NCBI GenBank assembly: GCA_008828725.1
Contig: MEHQ01000321.1
Span: 953,746 to 1,017,745, forward strand
DNA: 64,000 nucleotides
Reading direction: 5' to 3'
Source of the DNA: Saccharina japonica
Taxonomy: Eukaryota; Sar; Phaeophyceae; Laminariales; Laminariaceae
Part shown: piece by piece, positions 32,601-42,542 of the stretch
How positions within the stretch are numbered: the stretch's first letter is position 1
How the letters are laid out: each line of letters starts with the position of its first letter
Program-made: the position numbers and the translations under genes
Notes under the pieces: generated by a model
What the model was told of the DNA's origin: nothing
The model's input: the letters and a program-made list of their open reading frames with translations, nothing else
The model's database searches: none

Positions 32601-34922
32601 GATACGCCAATTTCACTTTATATGTTCTTGTTTACGGTTTGAGGCTTGATGTGTACCTGGGTATGTACACATCGTATTACCTGGTGTACCAGTAACGGGT
32701 ATGATATCATATGAATATAATACATACGAAGCTGTTCTTGTATTTAGTACTGCTGCTGGCTGCTGGTATATGCAAGGCAAGAAGGCAAGGGCGCCCAAAA
32801 AAAACTGTCTGACCAACACTCCCCCCCCCCAACCCCCACACTGGGTGAAAAAAAAAAAGTGTGTACGTATCGCCATACAAACCTACGGGGTATGACCCTA
32901 CAAAAAACAGGGCCATAGCCCACAGATATACAAGCTTCCACCTTCAAATGTGGTGCACTGCTGTCCGTTCAGACATCAGACATGCACAACGAGGTCTATC
33001 TGCACGTTTCCAAGCACCGATTTCATCTGAGGTGAGGTATTCGGGTATTCAGCCCTCTAACCAAAGATGTCGGGAGACATGTCAAGCAAGGCAAAACGTG
33101 CGCTGTCAAGGGTGTAGGGCCGACGTGTTTCACACTAAAACCTAGTACTTTGGTGTCAGTCACGGCATGTCAAGGCAAATCTGCTGTCTGTCAAGGGTTT
33201 AAAGTCCTGTCTCCCGACATCTATGCCTCTAACCGCTAACGGTCGAACGGAGACACGGAGACGGAGAATATTCGCGATCGTGTTCCACAGATATCGCATG
33301 GCTTTCGTAGAGGAGGGGATGAGTGTTAACCGTCCCTTATTCAGCGTATCACTTGATTTTAGTGTAGCTTACGTTCGCGCTTGGTGGAAGCAATGTCTGC
33401 GTGGTTGGTGAAGACCCAACGTGCTCCGTTCCGGCATTGTAGGGATGCGAGGGTCTATGTGGCCATATGGCCGTACGACTACGGCCGTGCACGACATGAT
33501 TACGAGTACACCCCCCCCCCCCCCCCTCTCTTGGAGGGCCGAATCTGAAAAAAATGTAGTGTTGGTCATGTTTTTTTTTTCATGGGTGCCCTTAGCTGGT
33601 ACGGGTATGATTATCATTATTTTTTATTTTATGCTTTCCTGAGGTATTCTTCCACTCCACGAGTACGTAGAGCTCCAGAGTAGCCAGCCAGTCCTGTGAC
33701 AACGGACTACCCTGGTAGATTTTTAGGGACAACAACATAAACAGCAGCAGCATTATTACTCGTATGATATATACGCGTATAGACTACACATACACCGGAG
33801 TTGACCGGAGAGATTTGTACGGCGAAAAATGGCCGAGAAATGTCAGAAAACAGCGGGGGGAAAAAAAAAACATAAGAAACCATAATTCAATTTTCTCAAT
33901 TTTCACGTGCCAAAATCACGCACCAGAAGCAAAAGAGTGCTGTGCGAATTACTATCCTCTCGTACCAGGTACCAGTCTGACCCGGAATATAAGGACCGTC
34001 TGTACACTAACAGTTAATAAAAATGTTTCTTGTATTTCGGGTCAGAGTGGTATACGTTATCCTGGGTGTTAAATTATTATGACATTCGTAAAATACAGTA
34101 CTGCTGTATTTGCTACTCGTTCTCGTACTGCTGTAGGATAGTCTTGATCCTGGGATGTTACTGTAAATTAGGACGATCGTAAAACACTGGTTTAGGACCT
34201 GTCCTATTAAGGCGGCTCCCAGTTCCGCGCTCCCTATTACTCGTACAGAGGGCAAAACAAAAACAATTTCAGACCAGTCTATTTATTATCTAGAGCCCGT
34301 TTCGAGAAAAGCGCAGGACTGGGTTGGGAGTCGGGACACAGGAGAGCAGAGAACGATATGTGTACTCGTACATATGGAGCCGAGAGACACGAGCGGACCC
34401 GTGGTCGAGCTTGGGTGAGGCACAGGACGGCTGCCTAGCGGGTCATACCGCGAGAGGAACCTGCAGATCCGGGGCAGCAGGGACGAGCTGTGTACTGCGG
34501 CTGGCTGTCTCCTCCCATGCTTTGGGAGCTGAGTGCCCCAGGCAGGAAAAGCTGAGAGCAGAGTAAAATACACTGGAAGAGAGAGAGGCAAGCCATCGTC
34601 CGTGCTGCTGTGTGTACGTGAGCAGCAGAGCAGTTATGAAAATCAAAAACAAAAATAGTCAGTCGCTGCGCGTACTGCTGCTGCTGTGTCGTTCAGCACG
34701 CCGAGCCGCAAATCAATGATCGCGATCTCACCTCTCCCGGCACTGCTTCCCGGTCCTGTCCTTGAGCTTGGATCCTATCAGGCCCCACATCTTGGTCCCG
34801 TGCTGGGTGACCATGTCGACCATTTCTTGGTCCTCCTCGGGCGTCCACTTCCTAACGCAGCGTTTGCGCTTCAGGTCGAGAGCATCCAAAATGTCGTTAT
34901 CGTCTATGCCCCCCTGCAACAT
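24273..34922 (-). CDS. R2R3-MYB transcription factor
   Basis: Sequence-specific nuclear DNA-binding regulator. Exons on the minus strand: 34922-34732, 28477-28304, 27454-26628, 26020-24273 (TGA). Phases agree at every junction, giving 980 codons including the stop. Exon 1 carries repeat R2 with its three tryptophans ([32 protein letters not shown], the last split across the intron). Exon 2 completes R3 ([33 protein letters not shown]). Exon 3 encodes low-complexity Gly, Ser and Arg runs; exon 4 has a basic KKKR, Ala/Ser/Gly runs and an acidic Glu/Asp stretch, plausibly a regulatory tail. The start ATG at 34922 is the first before R2, but the frame stays open upstream, so an earlier start is possible. 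Exons 1-2 are secure; 3 and 4 rest on phase and composition. Intron 1 is 6.25 kb. Confidence 0.85.
27530..27930. mobile_element. Families B and A in MYB intron 2
   Basis: Two B fragments (AACGTGCTCCGTCCCGGCAT, GGGATGCGAGGGTCCATGG, CTACGGCCGTACATGACATG; then CTCATGTCGTGCATGGTCGT) are followed by a G run and two A copies (TTTGTTGCTTGCCTTAGTCA, CCCTTTCGAGACGGA, AGAGACACCTCCAACATTTG). Confidence 0.65.
28020..28290 (+). repeat. GATCTGTAT / GTAGATGATCT repeats, copy 1
   Basis: Five tandem copies of GATCTGTAT near 28040 are followed by GGGAGCCGTACCATCTGCAT, GGGTTGGATCTG and then GTAGATGATTT-type units up to TCCGAGGTGTG. The same succession with more units appears at 42510-43080, so this is one dispersed element with an expandable internal repeat. 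Confidence 0.55.
28540..29010 (+). repeat. ~62 bp minisatellite in MYB intron 1
   Basis: About eight units containing AACAAGAAAAAACACAAGAA, CGTTCCTGTCGGTGAGCAAA and GCAAGGTTAAGATAAG. On the minus strand the array is pyrimidine-rich just upstream of the R3 exon acceptor, and the frame stays open from the array into exon 2, but the R2-R3 phase shows that it is intron. Confidence 0.8.
29631..29677 (+). repeat. (CTG)n trinucleotide repeat
   Basis: About 14 uninterrupted CTG/GCT units in MYB intron 1 (CAG on the transcribed minus strand). Other short CAG tracts occur at about 30115-30165 and 30448. Confidence 0.85.
29693..29862. mobile_element. Family C element in MYB intron 1
   Basis: It begins TACAGGACACCTAATAAAAA and ends CAGCCTGTTTATTATCAGGT, with TTCTTATTTGAGAGAGGGTG and TTTCAAGATAACGACTCCCG inside. 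It is in the opposite orientation to the copy at 6588. Confidence 0.7.
31060..32332. mobile_element. Element H with CAGGGGTAC ends and GGGAATGGG arrays
   Basis: The left end is AAAAAAATCAGGGGTACACC and the right end GCGTACCCCTGAAAAAAATG, so a ~10-15 bp terminal inverted repeat bounds ~1.27 kb. Inside, two blocks (31080-31470 and 31965-32320) consist of degenerate ~11 bp GGTCGGGAAT/CGGTACGGGA units around a unique middle. No transposase frame was seen. It lies in MYB intron 1. It could be a non-autonomous DNA transposon or an expanded satellite. Confidence 0.5.
33412..33530. mobile_element. Family B element ending in a C run
   Basis: CCCAACGTGCTCCGTTCCGG, GTAGGGATGCGAGGGTCTAT, CGACTACGGCCGTGCACGAC, then GAGTACACCC and a run of C. 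Confidence 0.65.
33970..34054. mobile_element. Inverted-repeat element, family F
   Basis: Left end TACCAGTCTGACCCGGAATA, right end TATTTCGGGTCAGAGTGGTA: the two are inverted repeats of each other. Related copies lie at 36127, 46056, 48322 and 57837. About 85 bp, no coding capacity. Confidence 0.65.
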
Positions 34923-35205
34923 GATTGATCGAGGGGACGAATGCCCGAGCCGCGGCCGGCCGCGAGTCCTCCAGCAGAGGGTGGTCCGATCACTCCGTTC
35001 CGTGTCAGTGTCTTGTCACGCTAGGCACGAGGCGAGAGGACTCGAAGACAGATAGACGATCGAAAGGGGCAGTTGCAGCTTCCGCCCCGCGGCAGTTCAG
35101 GAGTTCATCAGGGGGGGGGGATGGGTCCCTCAAGTTGAAAAAGCGCCTGAGAATGAGTGGAAACCCACGCGAAAAAAAAAAGTTATCGCGAGATTTCGTA
35201 TGCGC

Positions 35206-35215
35206 TGATTGGCCA
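35206..35215 (-). promoter_or_regulatory. CCAAT box upstream of the MYB gene
   Basis: The minus strand reads TTGGCCAATCAGCG about 290 bp upstream of the MYB ATG. CCAAT boxes bind NF-Y in eukaryotic promoters. No convincing TATA box is visible. Confidence 0.35.
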
Positions 35216-35299
35216 AGAACGTTCCAACCATACCACACGATTTGACAGTTGAACTGTTTTTCTGATCTCTCACTCACTGGTACTGTGCCGTGGCTGCGG

Positions 35300-36120
35300 G
35301 TCCGGGGTCGTGGCTGTATGCTGGCTCTAGGTGTAGACAAGAGACAAGGCCTACGAGGAGATCAGCACCCTTTAGCTGGAGCCCTGCGTTCTGATCTGGG
35401 GTGTGGATGTAGGGTAGCGTCGTTAGCCTTTCTGTGTGGGTTCGTTGGCGAATAATATCATCAGTGAAAAAATAAACTTGCTCGTATCATAGTGTAGCGA
35501 AGGTGTGGGAGCAGTGTTTTTTGCGTTTTTCATACAAGAATGACGGTAAGGGGGAAAGGGGGGGGCGCAGGGCGTGTGGAATAGGGAGGGGGGGGGTTAT
35601 CTATATTTGCCATCGACGGAGAGAGCAATATATGCGAGGAAGTGGAAGATCGTGTGGCACAGAACCTCTGTCTGTCTGTGCTATTGAAAAGTCCATTCAT
35701 GCCGACCGTTGTTAGTTTTTTTTATGCATTATTCCCTCTCCAGGACCTCGTACTACGTACCTCCTCTTCTTCCTGACTATCGTGGTGGGTGATGATGGGG
35801 AGGGGGCGCGACAAGACTTGCCAAGAAGGGAGAGTGGCCCAGCCCTCAAGTCGAACCGGGGCGCGACAAGACTGGCCAAGAAAGGAGAGTGGCCCAGCCC
35901 TCCAGTCGAACCGGGGGTCCTCCTCTCAGCTCTCAAGTCTTGGAGTTATTGCGTAAATTATAAGTACGACAAAAATGGCGGTGTGTGTGATGTCGCGTCC
36001 ACATCGGACACAAAAAACAAGTAAGCACCACCACTCACTGCTAACTTGTTTTCTGTGACAATCTGATCAAACATTACAGCGAGAAGATAAAGACCAGATG
36101 GTACATACCGCTCTGATCTC
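35300..36120. other. Intergenic, includes a 58 bp direct repeat
   Basis: At 35800-35915 two units contain GGGGCGCGACAAGACT, GCCAAGAA, GGAGAGTGGCCCAGCCCTC and GTCGAACCGG. No gene is recognised in this stretch upstream of the MYB gene. Confidence 0.45.
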
Positions 36121-36126
36121 CTGGTC

Positions 36127-36192
36127 ATGAATATAATCCCCGTTTGTAAGACGATGTGAATATCAAACGGTGATTATATTGCCGGCCAGAGT
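36127..36192. mobile_element. Family F element, diverged
   Basis: AATATAATCCCCGTTTGTAA on the left and GATTATATTGCCGGCCAGAG on the right form the imperfect inverted ends seen in other F copies. Confidence 0.45.
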
Positions 36193-36298
36193 GGCATCCA
36201 TTCGTTTCTATTTTGTTGCTGGTGTGTTCGTTGTCGTACATCGCCCCCCCGCGACTTCAGCAAACACCACTATCTACTACTACTACTACTACTACTCA

Positions 36299-36464
36299 CA
36301 GGACACCTAACTAATAAGAAACAGGCGAACAAGAAAACCAGGCTGACATGTAGAGGAAAATAAGAAATTCGAGATTCGTTATCTTGAAATTAGTGTAGAA
36401 AGCACCCTCTCTCAAACAAGAAATCCAGCCTGGGCCAGCTTTCCTGTTTCTTACTAGGTGTCCT
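36299..36464. mobile_element. Family C element
   Basis: Complete copy: CAGGACACCTAACTAATAAG at the left, TTTCTTACTAGGTGTCCT at the right, with CAGGCTGACATGTAGAGGAA and TCGTTATCTTGAAATTAGTG inside. Confidence 0.75.
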
Positions 36465-36699
36465 ATACTATAGTATTAATAGTAGCATAGCAGTAGTAGT
36501 AATAGTAACTTCCGGTATAATAGCATCGCTTCTATGCAGCAAGCCACCAGATCATTCATGTTTCTGCACCTTGTGGGTGGGAACAGGGTGCCAAAAGGGA
36601 TCAGATCCGGATGGGATCAGGTCCGGGTGGGAGCAGGAGTGTCACCAACACCCGAACAAAAGTAATAATAATATTAATATTATGAATTCTCCATTGATT

Positions 36700-36821
36700 G
36701 ACATGTAGAGGAAACTAAGAAATTCGAGAGTCGTTATCTTGAAATTAGCGTAGAAAGCACCCTCTCTCAAAAACAATAAATCCAGCCTGGGCCAGCTTTC
36801 CTGTTTCTTATCAGGTGTCCT
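36700..36821. mobile_element. Family C element, left end missing
   Basis: It begins in the interior (GACATGTAGAGGAAACTAAG) and ends TTTCTTATCAGGTGTCCT. Flanking sequence after it (TATACTGTAGTATCAATAGT, GCTTCCGGTA) repeats that after the copy at 36299, so a segment including C was duplicated. Confidence 0.65.
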
Positions 36822-36999
36822 ATACTGTAGTATCAATAGTCGTATAGCAGTAGTAGTAGTAATAGTAGCTTCCGGTAAAGCATCGCTTCCATGCACAGCA
36901 AGCCACCTGATAAATAAATGAGCTTCACCAACAACACCCAATCAAAGTAAAAATATAACCCATTCTTCATTGATTGATTGATTGAGCCCTTTTTCGGGG

Positions 37000-39290
37000 C
37001 TTGGGAATATCACAGCTGCTTTCTTTACAGCCCCCACCGCCCCTGCCCAACCTACGGCCGCCACCATTACCACCAACCACCAGCTATAGCCACCCCGCTC
37101 GCCCAGATCACCCCGGACGCCCAAGTCTATACAACGCTGACGATACCGAAGGCATGCACTACTGTAGCAATTACACAATTTACACATACATACGACACAT
37201 CATACGTTCGCTTTTGGCCGTTCGTGGGTCCGCCAGACTTTTCATTGTAAGAAAAAAAAGTACCAGGTACACGCCCTTCTGTCGGCAGCTGCTGCTAGCT
37301 GCTGCTGTAGTACAAAAAGCGACCACTTTTCCCTTATTTCTCCCTTCCAGCCTCCTTCCAGGTAGGAAAACTGACTGCGCTCTCAGCATGCGTAAGAAAC
37401 ACCGCGAGTCGAAGAAGATCGGGTGAAGAAAGTAACTATTGGTTATTGTTGTAATAAATGCCGCTGGAGAGTTGATTCCACGCAACAGTAGTAAAACAGC
37501 AACAAAAAACTAGCAGCAAAAACCGCCAAGCAGCCCCACACTTCTCATAATGTATTATACTACTTCTAAAAAAAAACTACTGGATAATGTACTGCTGTGG
37601 CTGTTACGTAGCGTAACCGTTTTTTCATGGTGGAGGGCTCGGTTGATTCCTCGACATGACAAAAATCACAGCAAAAAAAAAAACGCGAACAAACAACTAT
37701 AATAGCTCCTCCACCATAAAAAAAAGGGAGACAGGCGCAACATTCTCCAGACTTACTACCTCGTCCTCTCACGAGACCCCCGCCGCATTGTCTCCCCTCG
37801 CACCCTATACCCCCAACCCACCCGTCCCTGGCGACAACATTATTTATTTATTTTCCAATATAATAATAAAGCCTCCTCCACATAAACCCCCCGACATTTT
37901 CCCACCAAAAATGTCCTTCTCCTGTATACGAGTAGCTCTCCCTCGCTTCACAGCAGACAGCAGACAGGCATCTTTCACGCAAAGCCCCCGAAGGACGGAT
38001 ATAAAAGTATACCGATTCACCAACCGCAAGAAAGGGGTACACACCGCTTATAGTACTACTTACGCACAAATCATCAACAAATCACGGATGGACGCACCTT
38101 CCCCACGCGATACCTCTCCCACGAATGTTTAGCTGCTGCTGCCAAACGACCTATGAAACACCGGTCATCACCCACCATAATACTGTCTCCGCCAAGCGCT
38201 CAGCAAAACCAACTCTTAACGGAAAACATAAGACACGTACGAAGGCGGCGCCGGATTGCGTTTTCATCGTGTCTCCAGCGGTGGGCGTGGAGAGAGAGGA
38301 CTATCGCCGACTCGTACTCTGCTGTCATACTGGTAACCTGCTTAGAGCCGCCTTAGAGTCGCGTGTCACAATCAAAGCACACCCTAAGCCCGTCCGAGTC
38401 ACAAGCTCTCCGACTCTCCCGTACAGGCCCAAGTCAGGGGGGTGGGTGGGTCTGTCTGCGCTAAGTATATATGCCACGAACTGCAACTTCAACACCCGCG
38501 ATCCCACTTCAACGGAAAACCAGTACCGGCTCTCGAAGCGAAGCCCCGTGCTGTCGCGGGTCCGTTCGTCGTGCCTACAAGCACCGCAGACAGAAGTGCA
38601 CAGCACTACTACATGCCGCTCAAAATATCAGATATGTGTTACGACCACTACTATCCCTCGATGGCGCTCTTACGTCCATGTGTATATATATAGCACAAGG
38701 CGCGCTGCGCTACCAGACATGCAAGGGAGGCGAAAATAGAAGAAAACTCTTGGAAAAAAATCTGGGTGCACGTACTGGGAATCTGCACCACGACTTTCCC
38801 TCCCACCTTTTATTTTCCCGTGCCAGATGTGTATGTGGCGTTTTCCCAGGAATTTGTACGGCTACACCGGACTCTACCAAGGAATATTTAAAGCTCAGAC
38901 TATTAGTCTACGTGTATATTTAGAGCTGGACTATGTGTCCTTACACGTAGCTCGACTATTAATAGGTGTAGTTGCAGCTCGACTGGGTGTCGTCAACGCT
39001 AAACTGAGGACAAGTAACCCTCGAAACTACTGTAGGAATATGTAACGCTAAACTAAGGGTATGTAACGCTTAACGCCTGGCGCACGATAATAGGTGTATT
39101 TTAATACTACATATCATAGTATACTTAGGGACAGTATGCAACGTCCGATACCAGGGATATGTAACGTTCGAACCAGGTACCATCAACCAAACAATGCGAC
39201 TCAGAAAATTGACAAGAAAAAAAAAAAAAAAACTCCCGATGCGCCACCAATAAACAAAAACGCATTCTAAAACAAAAAACGCCCTCTATA
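37000..39290. other. Intergenic; no convincing gene
   Basis: The longest open frame (38125-38739, plus) gives a 204-residue translation without recognisable domain or bias, and alternative frames are similarly open, so I do not call it. From 38880 to 39170 irregular repeats of GTAACGCTAAACTA and GCTCGACTATTA occur. Confidence 0.4.
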
Positions 39291-39291
39291 A

Positions 39292-39479
39292 TCAAGACAA
39301 ATCGTACTTTGTAGTTAATTCCCTTTCCGTCATAAAATAAATCACCACCCCGAAAATCCAAAGCAGCGGCTTGGAGAGGCGGTCCGGAGGGAAGCTCCAG
39401 GCCTGCACCGCTGTGTACGCGTAGAATTTTACAATTGCACTGTCACTACTAACAGTGACCGCCACCATGTCAAGGGAAC
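39292..39479 (-). CDS. Possible exon of an unknown small protein
   Basis: Minus-strand frame with the residues VAVTVSSDSAIVKFYAY, then QAWSFPPDRLSKPLLW and a hydrophobic IFGVVIYF ending at a stop. It has coding-like composition with a possible membrane segment, and could follow the candidate first exon at 39729-39594. The phases I can derive for that join do not match, so the link is unproven. No family was recognised. Confidence 0.25.
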
Positions 39480-39593
39480 TCGCGCGGCAAAAAGCAAACA
39501 CACAACTTAAAAAAGCGACAACCGGTCGCTACTCCCTCCCCCCCCCCCCCCACCCGGCCCCCCCCCCCCCCCCCCCCCCTCCCCGTCCACCGC

Positions 39594-39729
39594 CTTTCCG
39601 AGAGAAACCCCTCCGTTGCTGAACTCTCTTTGACCCCAATCCTGAGATAGATGCGCCGACCCTCTCGTACACCCCGGCATCATCCTCAACCCACGCCGTA
39701 TCAGCGGACAAGGAAGACGAGGCCATCAT
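39594..39729 (-). CDS. Possible first exon downstream of the CCAAT array
   Basis: Begins with two in-frame ATGs at 39729 and 39726 and encodes ASSSLSADTAWVEDDAGV and YERVGASISGLGSKRVQQ, then runs into a poly-Gly stretch caused by a G homopolymer. It lies 115-340 bp downstream, on the minus strand, of nine CCAAT boxes, as a promoter-proximal exon would. The product is unknown and the donor site is uncertain (a GT at about 39597 is possible). Confidence 0.3.
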
Positions 39730-39843
39730 TCCGGCCTGAGAGAGAAGAGAGGCGGAGGGGAAAAACTAGTCACAGCTTAAGTCCTCCCCCCCGCGCCCAT
39801 CCACCTAGCTCGTTGTTAGAACGCAGAGCCGCCGCGCCCGCTC

Positions 39844-40071
39844 ATTGGTGGAACACCGCGTCGCCGCCAGCTCATTGGGAGCATGCATTGGTGGAAAGCA
39901 AACCCACCGCCCGCTCATTGGTGGATCGAAAAACCACCGCCCGTTCATTGGTGGGGCGCAAAGCCGCCGCCAGCGCATTGGTGGAATGCAAAGTTGCCGC
40001 CCGCTCATTGGTGGAATGCAAAGTCGCCGCCCGCTCATTGGTGGAATGTAAAGCCGCCGCCCTCTCATTGG
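39844..40071 (-). promoter_or_regulatory. Array of nine CCAAT boxes at 30 bp spacing
   Basis: On the plus strand ATTGG occurs at 39844, 39874, 39887, 39917, 39947, 39977, 40007, 40037 and 40067. The last seven are exactly 30 bp apart and the first two are also 30 bp apart. On the minus strand each unit reads CCACCAATGAGCGGGCGGC or a variant, pairing a CCAAT box with a GGGCGG-like GC box. CCAAT is the NF-Y core. The array may serve the minus-strand frame that starts at 39729. A plain minisatellite is the alternative. Confidence 0.5.
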
Positions 40072-40226
40072 TTGAACACAAAGCCGCCGCCGGAACGCCT
40101 CCGCTTGTTCGGGGGCGGCGTGTTAGGGCGGTCCAGAGCTCGGAACCCCTGCTGCAGCGCCGGCTGCATCGCCGACATCCCCGACGCCTGCTTGTTTGCG
40201 CCGTTGGCCATTCCCATGTGGGGCGC
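40065..40226 (-). CDS. Possible last exon of an unknown minus-strand gene
   Basis: After a good acceptor (pyrimidine stretch then TTTTTTTCAG) the minus strand encodes 53 residues in phase 0: APHMGMANGANKQASGMS, AMQPALQQGF, DRPNTPPPNKRRRSGGG and FVFNQ, then TGA. The KRRR motif suggests a nuclear protein C-terminus. Upstream exons would lie above 40262 and I could not identify them. The stop codon overlaps the first CCAAT unit. No family recognised. Confidence 0.4.
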   Translation of the reverse strand, partial: APHMGMANGANKQASGMSAMQPALQQGFRALDRPNTPPPNKRRRSGGGFVFNQ

Positions 40227-40384
40227 CTGAAAAAAAATGAAAAATGAAAAAGTGCGAGCCAATCAAATCACTGTGTCACAAAATTGCATGGGGGCAGGGC
40301 AGGAACACGACAGAGATAATCGTGAAATATGTTATTAATTATGATTAAAGCTCCCTGCTTCCCCCTTTTCCCTTCCTTCTGCCC

Positions 40385-40930
40385 CCCCCCCCCCCCCTTC
40401 CCCCTCCCTCCCCTTGTCCCCCACCTCCTCCCACTCGGCTTCCTCTACCCTCTCCCCCCCCCCCATCTCCGCCGTCTCCCTTCCACCCCCCTCGGCGCCT
40501 TCTTGCCTTCCTTCAAACTCCCTCCTTCCTACGACGCGCCCCAGAATCTGCCCCCCCCCCCCCCACCCCGCTCCGTCTTCGAAAGGGTTTAATATGCGTG
40601 GACCAATGCCCGTCAAAAATGGACTGAGGCAAGCAGCAACATGCACGTACGCCCTCCCCCCCCCCCCCCCTTCCCCCTCCCTCCCCTTGTCCCCCACCTC
40701 CTCCCACTCGGCTTCCTCTACCCTCTCCCCCCCCCCCATCTCCGCCGTCTCCCTTCCACCCCCCTCGGCGCCTTCTTGCCTTCCTTCAAACTCCCTCCTT
40801 CCTACGACGCGCCCCAGAATCTGCCCCCCCCCCCCCCACCCCGCTCCGTCTTCGAAAGGGTTTAATATGCGTGGACCAATGCCCGTCAAAAATGGACTGA
40901 GGCAAGCAGCAACATGCACGTACGCCCTCC
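40385..40930 (+). repeat. 273 bp direct tandem duplication
   Basis: Copies 40385-40657 and 40658-40930 are nearly identical (for example TACGACGCGCCCCAGAATCT at both, offset 273). The unit is C-rich and includes a family A fragment in reverse (TTCGAAAGGGTTTAATATGC, GCGTGGACCAATGCCCGTCA, AGGCAAGCAGCAAC). High identity, including C runs, suggests a recent event or an assembly duplication. Confidence 0.8.
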
Positions 40931-41021
40931 CCCCCCCGCCCCGCCTCCTTCGATCCCCCCACCACCCCCTTCCCCCTTCCCCCTTCACTCTAACACTGAC
41001 GCCACCTCGATATCTGCGCAG

Positions 41022-41210
41022 TCCGATGGGCGGTCACTGGGCTGGAACATTCCTACCGACGGAGACGAAACCGACGACAGCACAGACGAAACCGACGAAG
41101 GCGGCGCGACTGCCACAACATCCTGCAGCGCGGTCCCTGCACGCCCCCCCCGGCGCCACCATATCCAAACGGCCAAAAAGGATCACCGCGACGGCCGCTG
41201 TGATAAGTAG
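41022..41210 (+). CDS. Weak candidate terminal exon, plus strand
   Basis: After TATCTGCGCAG an open frame encodes SDGRSLGWNIPTDGDETDD, an acidic Asp/Glu/Thr stretch, and ends RDGRCDK then TAG. No upstream exon is identifiable and other frames are equally open, so this is speculative. Confidence 0.18.
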   Translation, partial: SDGRSLGWNIPTDGDETDDSTDETDEGGATATTSCSAVPARPPRRHHIQTAKKDHRDGRCDK

Positions 41211-41485
41211 CCGGTATAAAACCAGGCCCTCCCTGCCGCCTACTGCGCCAAGCTTTGCGTCACCACCATTCCGTGACGTGAAACTGCGAACGCCCACACC
41301 ACCACTCCGACACCGTGAGGCTTGTTTTGATCGGCGAGCCGCGGGTGCCCACTTGGGGGGTCATCCTTATGGAAGGAAAGCCAGCGAATGGCGGTGTCGG
41401 TGGTGCGGGAGGGGGGGGGGCGGGAGGGGGTGTACTCATGTTGTGGGGGGGTAGATAGAGTCAGCGCGGTCTGCAGTCAGTAGAT

Positions 41486-41505
41486 TGTGGGTAGGGTTAG
41501 GGTTA
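41486..41505 (+). repeat. Short TTAGGG-type telomeric repeat
   Basis: GGGTAGGGTTAGGGTTAGGG is present once. Such interstitial tracts are common where the telomere unit is TTAGGG. A similar tract is at 60806. Confidence 0.6.
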
Positions 41506-41664
41506 GGGGCAGGGCTCTTGCATAGCATCTCATAAAAAGGCATCTAAAATATAAGACCAAGGTTATTTACACTATTAATAGATACATGAGATATATATTA
41601 TACGTGATGTGAATTAAGGTCCTTATGATATGGGGGGGATATGATACAGGGGGGATAGACACTA

Positions 41665-42002
41665 TTACGGCGGACCATAGTAAGGGCCCATATTAACGAA
41701 TATAAAATTAATTCAATTTGGAAAAAATAAAATTCAAATCCGTTTTTCATTGGTCAACACACACACCAGCACCAAAGGTTAGGATCTTGGGGTCTAATCT
41801 TGGGTGGTGGTGGTGCGGGTTCTGACCAATGAAAAGCGGATTTTTTTTTTTTTTTTTTCCAAATTGTTTTCTTTTTTCTTCGTTAAAACGGGCCCTAAGT
41901 AGGACCTACGGTACAAAGAAAAACCTATATGTTTCCCTATTTTTACTGACAACATTCGGTCCTATTCACTATTAATAGTGTTTACTATGCTCCCCCGCAA
42001 TA
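41665..42002. mobile_element. Family D element split by a nested element
   Basis: Left part TTACGGCGGACCATAGTAA and right part TAAGTAGGACCTACGGTAC to GTTTACTATGCTCCCCCGCA. The interruption at 41684-41895 is a different element flanked by TAA; removing it restores the family D order seen at 42543 (AGTAAGTAGGACCTACG). Confidence 0.75.
41684..41895. mobile_element. PIF/Harbinger-like MITE, family L, copy 1
   Basis: 212 bp, starting GGGCCCATATTAACGAATAT and ending CGTTAAAACGGGCCC, with TAA on both sides. The interior has inverted AAATTGAATT and TTTTCATTGGTC blocks. TIRs starting GGGCC with a 3-bp TAA target duplication are characteristic of Tourist/Harbinger MITEs. No transposase. Confidence 0.7.
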
Positions 42003-42542
42003 GTACGTGATGCCATCACAGCAGTCATCCGTCATGCGTGAACAGTCATGTTCAACGCTGACCATCACAATAAGCCGTGAGCCTTAGACTACAGTATATG
42101 TATATTCTTCACTGCGGTCGCGTGTACAGCAAATCAGGAATACATCTGAACGGAAAGATCTAAATCATGAAAAGGGGGATCTGGGATCTGATCTGATCTG
42201 ATCTGTGCCATGCGTGAAAGAAACTCTTCAAGATTGCCAAACGAAACATCGAAAAACTCGGGGCGCAAAATTCAACACTGAACGGGCGTGGCACATCATG
42301 GCATATGGCACGCAGCACGCAGCACGCAACGATACGTAGGATCGCCCTGTTCCAAAACAGCAGTGCTGCCATATATCGTAGGAATGCAAGCATAACACGC
42401 AAGGTAGCATAACCCCTGGGATGAACTTCCAATCCGAGTACAACAAACACACCTCGAACAGATAGATCATCCATTCCCACGGCATGATCTAGACCTTTCA
42501 GGGCAAAATTATATTCCTGATCTGTATGATCTGTATGATGTA

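Noticed and set aside
38125..38739. 204-residue plus-strand frame
   Set aside because: No recognisable domain, overlapping frames equally open, and no splice or promoter support.
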